Part shown: positions 1 to 8,302 of the stretch, piece by piece | Layout of the letters: each line of letters opens with the position of its first letter | Position numbering within the stretch: position 1 is the first letter of the stretch | DNA from: Ferrovaceae bacterium | Lineage (GTDB): Bacteria > Pseudomonadota > Gammaproteobacteria > Burkholderiales > Ferrovaceae | Assembly: GCA_027449685.1 (NCBI GenBank) | Contig: DAIDLC010000004.1 | Span: 62,001 to 126,000 of the forward strand | Direction of reading: 5' to 3' | DNA length: 64,000 bases | Position numbers and translations under genes: made by a program | The notes under the pieces: generated by a model | What the model was told of the DNA's origin: nothing | Databases searched by the model: none | The model's input: the letters and a program-made list of their open reading frames with translations, nothing else

Positions 1-2
1 AT

Positions 3-728
3 GATCTGCTCATCTATGCCTCGGACCCCAAGGCCATTCGCTACGCCTTGTGCAGGAATGTCCTGATTTCAAGTGACCGGCTATGCCCGGGTACCAGAGA
101 TCTGGAGCATCTGGTGGAATGGTATTCCAATCAGGAGTACAGCCAACGCTTTGGGGGCTTGAACAACTGGCTACAAGCAAAAAACAACGCTCAAATACAA
201 CAGGCGCTCAAATCCATTGCGGCAAGTATCCGTACCATCCATTCCGGCATCCCCCAGGTCATCCATTGGTCAGAAGTGGCCCTGGCAAGGCAAAAACATG
301 AAAGAATCTTCACAGATGACCTGCTGAAAATCATTGCAAAATATCCAGCAACCCGGTTTTATTTGTTCTTTCCGCCATACTCCCGTCTCAATTATGCCAT
401 CAAGGCGCAAAGTGCCCCCCAGAGTTATGAAGAGTACCTGGACATCATCCGCTTTGTGATCAACGACTGTGCGCCCTACCGCAACGTCCGGGTTTTTGGC
501 TTTGACACCGAGTCATTTGTGGATGATCTGGCCAACTACAAGGATACAGAACACTATCATCCAAGGATCAATTCGGAAATCCTGCATTGGATGAAAAATG
601 GTGAGCACGAATTGATTCCGGCAAACCTGGAGGCGTACATTCACGACATCAGCGGGCGTGCCCAACATTATCCGCTCAGGGATATTGGGGCGGAAATCGA
701 CGTCTATTTGCAACGTACGCCAAACTAA
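3..728 (+). CDS. SGNH-hydrolase-like protein, C-terminal part (5' end outside window)
   Basis: The reading frame is open to the left edge of the window, so the TTG at 48 in the ORF track is only the first start-like codon and the real start lies upstream. About 240 residues are visible. The C-terminal part has FGFDTESFVDDLANY followed by DTEHYHPRIN, which resembles the late Asp-x-x-His block of SGNH-type proteins found near membrane O-acyltransferase genes. No membrane segment is visible in the retained part. A role in polysaccharide O-acetylation is an inference from this resemblance; the upstream neighbour is not visible, so the function is not secure. Confidence 0.55.
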   Translation, partial: DLLIYASDPKAIRYALCRNVLISSDRLCPGTRDLEHLVEWYSNQEYSQRFGGLNNWLQAKNNAQIQQALKSIAASIRTIHSGIPQVIHWSEVALARQKHERIFTDDLLKIIAKYPATRFYLFFPPYSRLNYAIKAQSAPQSYEEYLDIIRFVINDCAPYRNVRVFGFDTESFVDDLANYKDTEHYHPRINSEILHWMKNGEHELIPANLEAYIHDISGRAQHYPLRDIGAEIDVYLQRTPN

Positions 729-1158
729 TTCGGTGACACGCGGCGGCGATATCCCGAAACCGCCAGAAAACCAGTGGCAGCCTCATCTTAACGTTTAGAA
801 AATACTGTGGAAGACTCAGCCCCGGGCAGAGGTCTTGAGGTGGATCAGGGAAGATGACTGGGTCAGGCGACGTCCAATCTTCACTATCCCGTTGCATCCA
901 AAGGCCGAACGTGGTAGTTTTCGCGCTAACACTTCGACACATTTGGGGCTGACGGTAAGGCCGGTTTTTGTGGGGAAGTTGCGGTCAAAGTCGAGAATTT
1001 CTGGTTTTCCTGGAATTGGCCAGAACAAAATCCAGGGTTCCACCCAATAATAATAGTCAATCTGATGATTTGTCGAAATAAAATTGATAAGTAATCCATC
1101 GCGGTCATGTTACACTTCGTTCCAGGTCGGCCACCCAATCTTTTTTTAGGAGTACTCC
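729..1158. other. Non-coding stretch, no gene recognised
   Basis: These 430 bases lie between the SGNH-like gene and the lipoprotein gene. Several short ORFs (60-90 codons) occur on both strands, but none has a convincing ribosome-binding site or a recognisable protein, and they overlap one another. The last 80 bases are AT-richer and probably hold the lipoprotein promoter; I cannot assign a confident -35/-10 pair. An AGGAG ribosome-binding site precedes the ATG at 1159. Confidence 0.5.
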
Positions 1159-2166
1159 ATGAAGAACCCGATTGTTAAGCGTATCCGGATCCTGGCGGTC
1201 AGCGGGGTTTCGGCTCTTGTGTTGACTGCCTGCGGAGGCGGAGGGGGTGGTTCAGCCCCGGTTCCGCCACTAACCATATCGGGGGTGGCCGCAACTGGGC
1301 CTGGCCTGGTGGGTGCTACGGTAACGGTCACTTGTCCGGCGGCCAGCGGGGTGGGTACGGTAACGGGTACGGCCACCACCAATGCTGCCAGCGGCACATC
1401 ACCGGCAGGGAGCTATAATGTGACTGTGAGTGGCGCCAAGGCCCCCTGTATCATCGTGGCGTCTTCCCCGGCCGTTGCGGCTACGGCCACGACCCCAGCC
1501 ATTCCTGCGATCACTTTGACCTCCATCGTGCCTGCCCTGACCACCTCAGCTAATGGCACAGCCACCGCCACGGCGAACGTGACGCCGCTCACCACCACCG
1601 TTGTGAATACGCTCGTGGCCGCCAAGGTGAATGGAGCCACCAATACCACCACCGCCACCACCACTGTCACGCCCCTGGCGTTGCTCAATAGCGGGAATGT
1701 ACCTACAGTCGCTCAGGTGAATACTGTGGTAGCCACGACGGTTGCGACCTTCAATCAGGTGTTGGCTGCGACGAACCCCACTGCCACTGCCTTGCCCGTG
1801 ACGACGAACCTGTTGTCGGGCAGCTTTACGCCCACCTCGAGCGATCCGGTCAACACTGTGATGGATACGCTCGCCAGTTCAGGGGTGATCACCTCTGCCG
1901 GTACAGTGGCGCCTGAAGTTGTTCAGGCGATCACAGCCACGGTCACGACCGGTACGCCACCTGCCACCATCGCGGTACCTGTCACGACCACTGTCAATGG
2001 CCAAACAACCCAAACTACGGCCACCGTCACTACTTCGACTGTAATTACAGCAGTCACAAGCGCTCTAGGTACTACAGCCGTCACCCCGATCACAGTGGGG
2101 ACCGGTCCCAGCACGGCACCTACGGCAACAAGTACCACGGGTTCGGGAACAGGCGCCACGGGTTGA
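1159..2166 (+). CDS. Thr/Val/Ala-rich putative lipoprotein
   Basis: 335 residues. The N-terminus is a lipoprotein signal: basic KRIRI, a hydrophobic stretch, then the lipobox LTAC followed by a glycine run (GGGGGG) that would be a flexible tether. A short Ig-like or carboxypeptidase-regulatory-like segment with two further Cys follows (about residues 38-100). The remainder is low complexity, built almost entirely from Thr, Val, Ala, Ser and Pro with TTTV, TATV and TTTT strings, and it ends in a Gly/Ser/Thr tail. AGGAG lies 8 bases upstream of the ATG and a strong terminator follows, so it is probably a single-gene unit. The composition suggests an exported, extended or beta-structured surface protein; no enzymatic motif is visible. 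Function unknown. Confidence 0.75.
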   Translation: MKNPIVKRIRILAVSGVSALVLTACGGGGGGSAPVPPLTISGVAATGPGLVGATVTVTCPAASGVGTVTGTATTNAASGTSPAGSYNVTVSGAKAPCIIVASSPAVAATATTPAIPAITLTSIVPALTTSANGTATATANVTPLTTTVVNTLVAAKVNGATNTTTATTTVTPLALLNSGNVPTVAQVNTVVATTVATFNQVLAATNPTATALPVTTNLLSGSFTPTSSDPVNTVMDTLASSGVITSAGTVAPEVVQAITATVTTGTPPATIAVPVTTTVNGQTTQTTATVTTSTVITAVTSALGTTAVTPITVGTGPSTAPTATSTTGSGTGATG

Positions 2167-2212
2167 TGCCGGTATGATCAGACGGTGGAGTTTCACCGTC
2201 TGGCATGAACCT

Positions 2213-2243
2213 GAAAAAACCGGGAGATTTTCCCGGTTTTTTT
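2213..2243 (+). terminator. Rho-independent terminator after the lipoprotein gene
   Basis: AAAAAACCGGGA-GATT-TTCCCGGTTTTTTT forms a GC-rich stem with a tetraloop and a T7 tail. The A-rich 5' flank makes it potentially bidirectional. A smaller hairpin (GACGGTG ... CACCGTC, about 2181-2200) sits just before it. Confidence 0.88.
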
Positions 2244-2314
2244 ATGGGCGCTCGCTCAGAACGTGATAATCTGCCAAGCGCTTTCTTCAATTCACCCGTT
2301 ACGTTTTCCCTGCC

Positions 2315-3154
2315 ATGAATAAGCCGCAACTTGTCCTTGCCACCAGCCTGACCATGCTGGCTTTTGCCGGTAATTCCCTGTTGTGCCGCATGGCCCTGAA
2401 GGACACGCCCATCGACGCCCAGAGCTATACCACACTGCGCCTGGTGTCTGGCGCCCTGGTGTTACTGCTCCTGCTGGGGTGGCAACGCAAGGCCCCCTTG
2501 GCCCGGGGCTCCTGGCGCAGTGCCTGGGTGTTGTGGGTATATGCGATTGCGCTTTCCTTTGCCTATCGCACCATCAATGCCGGAGCGGGTGCCCTGATGC
2601 TGTTCTGTGCGGTGCAACTTACCATGATCCTGATGGGCTATCGGGCGGGTGAGCGCATGCGGGGATGGCAAATCCTGGGCTTTGTGGGCGCCATGACGGG
2701 CTTTGTGGTGCTGGTATTTCCCAAGGCCCAACCCCCTTCACTCGTCGATGCAGGTTTGATGTTGATCAGCGGCGTGGCCTGGGGCATCTATTCCCTCCTG
2801 GGGCGCGGGCAGAGCGATCCGGTGGGGGCCACGGCGGGAAATTTTTTGCGGGCCGCGCCCATCACCCTGGGGGTGTCGCTGCTCACCTTGCCGTGGATGC
2901 ATCTCGACGCCTTGGGGGTCTATTATGCCCTGTTGTCCGGAGGAGTCACCTCGGGTTTGGGCTATGTGCTGTGGTATCGGGTGTTACAGCACATGCGCGC
3001 CATGACCGCCTCCACCGTGCAACTGTCCTCTCCTCTGGTGGCTACAGTGGGCGGGGTGGTTCTGTTGGGCGAACCGCTGACCAGCGAGTTGTTTGTGGCC
3101 TCCTTGCTGATTTTGGGCGGAATCTGGCTGGTGCTGCGCTTTGAGCGACGCTAG
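2315..3154 (+). CDS. EamA/DMT-family transporter
   Basis: 279 residues, the usual length of a ten-helix drug/metabolite transporter. Hydrophobic segments run through the whole protein in two EamA halves. The first opens with LVLATSLTMLAFAGNSLLCRMAL, and the second contains the AWGIYSLLGRG and LSSPLVATVGGVVLLGEPLT signatures typical of the C-terminal EamA repeat. It should act in the inner membrane as an exporter of metabolites or amino acids; the substrate cannot be read from sequence. It has its own start after a terminator and converges with the minus-strand ATP-grasp-like gene 32 bases downstream. Confidence 0.85.
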   Translation: MNKPQLVLATSLTMLAFAGNSLLCRMALKDTPIDAQSYTTLRLVSGALVLLLLLGWQRKAPLARGSWRSAWVLWVYAIALSFAYRTINAGAGALMLFCAVQLTMILMGYRAGERMRGWQILGFVGAMTGFVVLVFPKAQPPSLVDAGLMLISGVAWGIYSLLGRGQSDPVGATAGNFLRAAPITLGVSLLTLPWMHLDALGVYYALLSGGVTSGLGYVLWYRVLQHMRAMTASTVQLSSPLVATVGGVVLLGEPLTSELFVASLLILGGIWLVLRFERR

Positions 3155-3186
3155 GGCCACAGAATTGCTGGGTGCTCGGTGCGGTG

Positions 3187-4536
3187 TCAAGTGGCCTGGA
3201 CCGCCAAGACCGGAGCAAAACCACCACCCGGGGTCCTGAAATTGGTGGTTTGCCCCTGATACAGGCGTGCGGCTACCAGCAGGATCTGCCCCCGATAGAC
3301 GTACAGCCTGAAATCGATTTTTCGGGTGGTCGTGCTTCCCTCCAGTGGGATGATGCGCTCACCCGGAGGAGAAAACTCCTGCGCCACATACTGGCCTTGC
3401 AGGATGTGGGACCACACACTCCGGGTCAGTTTGTCGCCACGATACACGGCCTTGCTGCCATGCCCCCCCGCGGGTTTGAAGAACAGGGTTTTGCGGGCTT
3501 CCCACAGCGCTGCGGCGTTTTCTGCCGACACCAGTGCGGTGGGCAGCACGGCCTTCAAGGCTTGGGTCTGCGTGGGGGAAAGCCCCCACTCTGCTAGCAG
3601 GGACTGCTGGGAGAGCAATGACAGGTTGCGCTTGTCGGCCAACAGGGCATGCAGATGCGGGTTGGGGGTGAGCACCACAGCCCCCTCCAGATAGGCGGCA
3701 CGCAGGGCTGCATGACGCGCTTGCTCGAGGGAAAAATCCACCAGCCGGTTGTACACCAGATCGATGGGCGCATCCTGGTAAAGAAGCCGTCCCCCGGCGT
3801 AGTGCAAGTCCTGGGCATCCACAATCAGGGTAGTGAAACCCTGGCGCTGCAATACTTTCCGGGCCAGGATGAATTCCGGATACAAATACTGCGCCTGGGG
3901 CTCGTCATCCACCAGGGCGATGCAGCGCGGGATTCCCGCGCGGCCCTGCAGGGCCCATTCCTGCCGAAACATGTCGCCCACAGCCCCCTCAAAATCCTGC
4001 CCGTTCCAGGGGTTGGTGTGCGCCTGGACCTCCGGGCAGCAGGCGCTTTGAGCCCGGGCCAGGAGGGCGTTGAGAAAGGCGCCACCGGCATTGGTGTTGA
4101 TTTCGATGAGTTTGGGGCCGGACGGTGTATGATGAAAATCGTAGCCCATGAACACGCCTGCAGGGCCAAAGTCTGGTTGCGCCGCTGCGCCCGCCCAGGC
4201 CAGCACCTGCCGTTGGTAGGCGGGAAGGCGAGTGGCTGCCTCGATGGCCAGTACGGTCTGGTGCATGTGCTCCAGGGCTTCGCGGGGCGCAAACACCGGG
4301 GTGTGGGCAAATAAATGCGGGTGTGATTGCAGCAGTTGCGTGCAGAACACCGGGTCGCCCACCGCCTGTTCCAGGGCAGAGCATAAAGCGCTCCGGTCCA
4401 GGGTTACACACCGGCACTCGCGGTTAAACCGTTGTGACAGATCGGTGGGTGGGGGGCCGGGGCAGACCGGGACGGAAGCGTTCAACAAGCAATCATACCG
4501 GCCGTATCGGGTGCCATCATGCCCAGAGCGCAACAA
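3187..4536 (-). CDS. ATP-grasp-like protein of unknown substrate
   Basis: Up to 449 residues, but the TTG start at 4536 has no clear ribosome-binding site and the true N-terminus may be shorter. Features are consistent with an ATP-grasp ligase. A central GPKLIEINTNAGGAFLNALL resembles a metal- and nucleotide-binding strand. A later FFKPAGGHGSKAVYRG looks like an ATP-binding glycine loop, followed by VAQEFSPPGER and, near the C-terminus, KIDFRLYVYRGQILLVAARLYQGQTTN. No transmembrane segment or signal peptide is visible. It is divergently arranged with an aldehyde dehydrogenase 93 bases away, which may share its promoter region. It could be a peptide- or polyamine-ligating enzyme, but no specific reaction is supported. 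Confidence 0.6.
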   Translation of the reverse strand: MLRSGHDGTRYGRYDCLLNASVPVCPGPPPTDLSQRFNRECRCVTLDRSALCSALEQAVGDPVFCTQLLQSHPHLFAHTPVFAPREALEHMHQTVLAIEAATRLPAYQRQVLAWAGAAAQPDFGPAGVFMGYDFHHTPSGPKLIEINTNAGGAFLNALLARAQSACCPEVQAHTNPWNGQDFEGAVGDMFRQEWALQGRAGIPRCIALVDDEPQAQYLYPEFILARKVLQRQGFTTLIVDAQDLHYAGGRLLYQDAPIDLVYNRLVDFSLEQARHAALRAAYLEGAVVLTPNPHLHALLADKRNLSLLSQQSLLAEWGLSPTQTQALKAVLPTALVSAENAAALWEARKTLFFKPAGGHGSKAVYRGDKLTRSVWSHILQGQYVAQEFSPPGERIIPLEGSTTTRKIDFRLYVYRGQILLVAARLYQGQTTNFRTPGGGFAPVLAVQAT

Positions 4537-4629
4537 AAAATCGTTCTTGGGGCAGCGTCCGGTGCATCAACCAGCCAGTCAGGAGCCTCATGACGATCAT
4601 CCAGAAATAGACCACAGGTTAAAGCACTC

Positions 4630-6066
4630 ATGACAGCGCATTCTACGCCCTCGATGGATTCCTGCCCACTGTTGACCACGCTGCAACGCCAGCGCCAGGA
4701 TTATTTGCTGACAGGGCCCCCGGGGGTGCAAGAGCGCATTGCGGCACTGCACTCATTGCAGCGCTTATTGCGCGAACACCAAAACGCCTTCCTCACGGCC
4801 GTCAGCCAGGACTTTGGCCACCGTTCCCGCCATGAAACCCTGCTGGGTGAAGTGTTCCTGATTCAGGAGTCCATCCGGCATGCCATCCGGCATTTACCCC
4901 AATGGATGCGCCCGCAACGGCGTCGGGTGCCGCTGCAATTGTGGCCCGCCAGGGCGCAACTCCGGTTTGAGCCCCTGGGTGTGGTGGGCATCATGGCGCC
5001 CTGGAATTACCCCCTCAGCCTGGCACTCATGCCGCTGGTGGCGGCTCTGGCCGCGGGCAACCGGGTCATGCTCAAACCCTCGGAATACACCCCGGCCTGC
5101 AGTGAATTATTGGCGCGCCTGTTGTCCACTGCCTTTGACCCCCGACAGGTGAGCGTGGTGACCGGAGATGCCCAGATTGGTGCCACTTTTGCGGCGCTGC
5201 CCTTCGACCACCTGTTTTTTACCGGGGGAACGGCCACCGGGCGTCTGATCATGCGCGCCGCCAGCGAGCACCTCGTACCCGTCACGCTGGAATTGGGCGG
5301 GAAATCTCCGGCACTTCTCGATGCACCTTGTTTGCTGGAGCAGGCCGTTCAACGGATTGCCCGCGGAAAATTGTTCAATGCCGGACAAACCTGCATTGCG
5401 CCCGATTATGTGCTGCTCCGCCCGGGTCAGGTGGAACCTTTTGTGGCGTTGTACCGCAAAGCGGTGGAGCGTCTGTACCCCAGTGTGGTAAACAATCCGG
5501 ATTACACCTCGGTAGTCAATGAGCGCCACTATGTGCGCCTGCAAGGGTTGGTGGACGATGCCAGGCGCCAGGGCGCGCGGGTGGTGGCAATCGATCCGCA
5601 GTCCGAACATCATCAAGCACCGGCGCAGCGCAAGTTCCTGCCCACCGTGCTGCTGGATGTGACCGATGACATGCAGGTGATGCAGGAAGAAATTTTCGGC
5701 CCCATTCTGCCCCTGAAGACCTATACGGACCTGGACCAGACACTGGCCTGGATCAACGCCCGTCCCAAACCGCTGGCGCTGTACTATTTTGGAACCGATC
5801 GAGGACGGCAGAATCGCGTCCTGGCACGCACCAGCGCAGGCGGGGTGAGCATCAACGATACGCTGCTGCATGCTCTGGTGGAGGACTTGCCCTTTGGGGG
5901 GATTGGTGCCAGCGGGATGGGGGCCTACCATGGTCACGACGGTTTCCTGACCTTCAGCCATCGCAAGCCGGTGGTATGGCAGGCCCGCTGGAGTGGGGCT
6001 GCCCTGGCCGAGCCGCCCTATGGCCAGTTGGTGGAGCGCCTCATGGCCCTGTTGATGGGGAAGTAG
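4630..6066 (+). CDS. Aldehyde dehydrogenase, coniferyl-aldehyde-dehydrogenase type
   Basis: 478 residues of the NAD(P)+-dependent aldehyde dehydrogenase superfamily, oxidising an aldehyde to the acid in the cytoplasm. The cofactor-binding APWNYPLSLALMPLVAALAAGN, the general base in VTLELGGKSPALL and the catalytic cysteine in FNAGQTCIAPDYVL are all present, as is the C-terminal FGGIGASGMGAYHG block. The short N-terminus and this block match the class 3-like coniferyl aldehyde dehydrogenase group (CalB), which also includes broad fatty/aromatic aldehyde dehydrogenases. The natural substrate is uncertain. Its last 26 bases overlap the 3' end of the convergent diguanylate cyclase gene. Confidence 0.85.
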   Translation: MTAHSTPSMDSCPLLTTLQRQRQDYLLTGPPGVQERIAALHSLQRLLREHQNAFLTAVSQDFGHRSRHETLLGEVFLIQESIRHAIRHLPQWMRPQRRRVPLQLWPARAQLRFEPLGVVGIMAPWNYPLSLALMPLVAALAAGNRVMLKPSEYTPACSELLARLLSTAFDPRQVSVVTGDAQIGATFAALPFDHLFFTGGTATGRLIMRAASEHLVPVTLELGGKSPALLDAPCLLEQAVQRIARGKLFNAGQTCIAPDYVLLRPGQVEPFVALYRKAVERLYPSVVNNPDYTSVVNERHYVRLQGLVDDARRQGARVVAIDPQSEHHQAPAQRKFLPTVLLDVTDDMQVMQEEIFGPILPLKTYTDLDQTLAWINARPKPLALYYFGTDRGRQNRVLARTSAGGVSINDTLLHALVEDLPFGGIGASGMGAYHGHDGFLTFSHRKPVVWQARWSGAALAEPPYGQLVERLMALLMGK

Positions 6067-7603
6067 CCGGGCCGGTTGGCGGGAGATTGCCTCGGGATTT
6101 GATATAGTCGCCCAGGTCCTTGTCGGCACCTTGCACGTGATCCACCACCCAGTTCTTCAACAATTGGGAGGCCAGCATCTCGTTGGATTGACTCAGGGAT
6201 TCCCGGATGCGCGCCAGGGTGTTTTTCATGACTTCATGCCCATGCTGGTGCGCGACGCGATCGGGGTAGTCCAGCTTTTCCATGAGGGCATCTTCGGTGG
6301 CAAAATGCTGGTCCACACGCTGAAAGATTTCCTCAAAGATGGTCCAGACGCCGTCCCGATTTTCGCTTTTGAGTGAGCGATTCATTTCGTTGACCAGGGT
6401 AACCAGCTCCTGGTGTTCCCGGTCGATGTCGGTCACACCCACCAGATGACTGGCGTCCAGGGTAATCCAGTCGCTTTGGGCAGGGTGGATGACTGGCATG
6501 GCCTGGGAAAAGCTGAACTGGTGCTTGCCCTGCTTTTTACTTTCGTACATGGCGCTATCTGCCGCCGAGAGTAAGGTATCCATTTCAAAACCGTTGTCGG
6601 GATATAGACTGATGCCGATACTGGCGCTGACCTGGCAGGCGGGGTGGGCCGTGAGGGGAATGGGGGGCTGCAGGGACTGCAGGATCTTTTGGGCAATGGG
6701 AATGGCCTGCTCGGGGCGCTCCAGGTCGGGCAGGACCAGGGCAAACTCATCCCCCCCCAGGCGTGCCACGGTATCGCTTTCACGCAGGCAGCTCAACAAG
6801 CGGTGGGCCACTGTTTTGAGGACCACATCCCCGGCCTGGTGGCCGAGTTCATCATTGATGGCCTTGAACCCATCCAGGTCGATAAAGAAGAGCGCCACTT
6901 TCTTGTTGCTGCGCATGGCCTGAAGAATTTCCCGGGACAAGCGGTCAAAGAACAGGGAACGGTTGGGCAGGTTGGTTAGAGGGTCAAAATTGGCTTGACG
7001 CCAGATGAGCTCTTCGGCGCTTTTTTTGCGGGTGATGTCCACGAACTGGGCTACATAGCGCTGAATTTTTCCTGTGGTGTCGCGGGCCGCATTGATGGTG
7101 AGCCATTCCACATAGGGGGTGCCATCCTTGCGCCGGTTGATGATTTCTCCTTCCCAGTGGCCCATGGTGGTGAGGCTATGCCACAGGTTTTGGTAGAACG
7201 CCTGATTTTGCAGTCCCGAACTCAACAGGTTGGGTTTCCGTCCAATGGCTTCTGCCGCCTCAAAGCCGGTGATGGCGGTAAAGGCCGGATTGACGTCCAG
7301 AATCGTCCCGAGCGCATCGGTGATCAGCATGGCCTCGCTACTATGGTCAAAAACCAGCGCGGACAAGCGCAGGGACTCCTGGGTGTTGTGCAGGCGATTC
7401 AGGTTGAGCGTGTAGGGCCGATAGACATAAAAATAAAAAATGGGAAAGAGCAGGATGGTGAGCAACGTGGCATCCAGCAGCGTGGCTGCTCCGTCGGACA
7501 TGGGGGGCAGCCAGCCCAGCAAGACCATGGCCAGGGATTCGATGGCAAACACCGAGACTGACAGAAGGGTCAGGATCCTCCAGGGAGAGAGATTGGAATT
7601 CAC
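6041..7603 (-). CDS. Membrane PAS-GGDEF diguanylate cyclase with C-terminal bacteriohemerythrin domain
   Basis: 520 residues. Two transmembrane helices lie at about residues 8-60 with almost no periplasmic loop. A PAS domain follows (about 75-200, LSALVFDHSSEAMLITDALG), then a GGDEF domain with an intact RLGGDEFALVLPD active site (about 205-375), so c-di-GMP synthesis is expected. The last 130 residues are a hemerythrin domain with the di-iron ligand pattern: DREHQEL, DQHFATEDALME, HQHGHE and VDHVQGADKD. This suggests oxygen or redox control of cyclase output (inference from related Bhr-DGC proteins). The GTG start uses the last G of a 12-G run; no other start exists in this frame before a stop. 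Removing one G would join the frame to an upstream ATG at 7664. Confidence 0.88.
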   Translation of the reverse strand: MNSNLSPWRILTLLSVSVFAIESLAMVLLGWLPPMSDGAATLLDATLLTILLFPIFYFYVYRPYTLNLNRLHNTQESLRLSALVFDHSSEAMLITDALGTILDVNPAFTAITGFEAAEAIGRKPNLLSSGLQNQAFYQNLWHSLTTMGHWEGEIINRRKDGTPYVEWLTINAARDTTGKIQRYVAQFVDITRKKSAEELIWRQANFDPLTNLPNRSLFFDRLSREILQAMRSNKKVALFFIDLDGFKAINDELGHQAGDVVLKTVAHRLLSCLRESDTVARLGGDEFALVLPDLERPEQAIPIAQKILQSLQPPIPLTAHPACQVSASIGISLYPDNGFEMDTLLSAADSAMYESKKQGKHQFSFSQAMPVIHPAQSDWITLDASHLVGVTDIDREHQELVTLVNEMNRSLKSENRDGVWTIFEEIFQRVDQHFATEDALMEKLDYPDRVAHQHGHEVMKNTLARIRESLSQSNEMLASQLLKNWVVDHVQGADKDLGDYIKSRGNLPPTGPATSPSTGP

Positions 7604-7614
7604 CCCCCCCCCCC
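7603..7614. repeat. Poly-C/poly-G tract (12 bases) at the diguanylate cyclase start
   Basis: Twelve C residues on the plus strand read as twelve G on the coding strand, directly abutting and partly forming the GTG start of the GGDEF-hemerythrin gene. With 12 G the ATG at 7664 runs out of frame. With 11 or 14 G it would read MHNRLLNRLRRPSSISLGGG straight into the cyclase. Mononucleotide tracts of this length at a 5' end are typical of slipped-strand phase variation, but a homopolymer miscall must be excluded. Confidence 0.85.
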
Positions 7615-7916
7615 AGTGAGATGGAGGATGGGCGGCGTAAGCGATTCAGTAGCCTGTTGTGCATGGGTTGAGGGACGGGACGGTCTTTGGTTTTTATAAT
7701 TTGTAATAAATATTCTCAAAACAATAACCGTCTGCAGTCTAGCATCGAATGGCTAAAGCCGTCCAATGCTGTCGTGTCATGTGGGGAGCGGATCAGAAAT
7801 TGGCACTAAACGCCTAATGTCGTCCCAATGCTGCGGTGCCAAACGCAGGGCAGATCAGGAACGAGCGCTGAGGGCCGTCAGAGCCGCAGGCCCGGGCAAG
7901 CGCGTTGCCAGACTCT
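7604..7916. other. Intergenic stretch with an imperfect direct repeat
   Basis: No gene is recognised between the diguanylate cyclase start and the end of the DUF4156 gene. Two imperfect copies of about 38 bases occur at 7761-7798 and 7822-7859, sharing GTCC(C)AATGCTG and the ending AGATCAG or GGATCAG. The region 7680-7740 is AT-rich and may contain the promoter of the minus-strand cyclase gene. Confidence 0.45.
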
Positions 7917-8255
7917 TCAGGGGAGGGGACAGTGATAGACCCCGAAGGTCTGTTTTCCCAATTCCGGGCGATCCCCGGGCACTAGCGCGTTGCCACCAGC
8001 GTCCAGGGCTGCGTTGCGTGCCAGTTGCAATAAATCGCCATTGATGGCTTCCACGCTGCGACTGACGAAACCGACCTGGGCCAAGACCGAGACGGTGGTG
8101 TTGCCTTGGAACTGGCACTGGGCCACTTGATTGGCGGCCAGTAGCGGAATGTTTTGCGAGCCTGGGCGAACATCGATCAACTCATTGGCACAGCCAGCCA
8201 GAAGCACCAGTGACGTGGCGTATAAAAAAAAGGGACGGGCAAGGGGAGAAGGCAT
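7917..8255 (-). CDS. DUF4156-family lipoprotein
   Basis: 112 residues from the reassigned ATG at 8255, which has CAGGAG 9 bases upstream and yields a proper lipoprotein signal ending in VLLAGCANEL. The longer ORF start at 8324 would bury this signal. The mature part has the DUF4156 pattern: a short strand, VAQCQFQGNTTVSV, then LLQLARNAALDAGGNALVPGD and a terminal FGVYHC, with two Cys that may form a disulfide. Members are small envelope lipoproteins of unknown role. It lies 47 bases downstream of sppA on the same strand and is probably co-transcribed. Confidence 0.75.
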   Translation of the reverse strand: MPSPLARPFFLYATSLVLLAGCANELIDVRPGSQNIPLLAANQVAQCQFQGNTTVSVLAQVGFVSRSVEAINGDLLQLARNAALDAGGNALVPGDRPELGKQTFGVYHCPLP

Positions 8256-8302
8256 GAGCAGAGACTCCTGAACAAAAAAAGACCATGCGCCCTCAACCAA
8301 GG

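Noticed and set aside
676-1050. Overlapping short ORFs in the first intergenic region, considered as transposase remnants
   Set aside because: No inverted repeats, DDE motif or homology is recognisable, and the frames conflict.
2181-2200. Hairpin GACGGTG/CACCGTC as a separate terminator
   Set aside because: It has no T-tract; the following GC hairpin with seven T is the real terminator.
5107-6129. 340-aa minus-strand ORF
   Set aside because: Antisense to the aldehyde dehydrogenase; no recognisable features.
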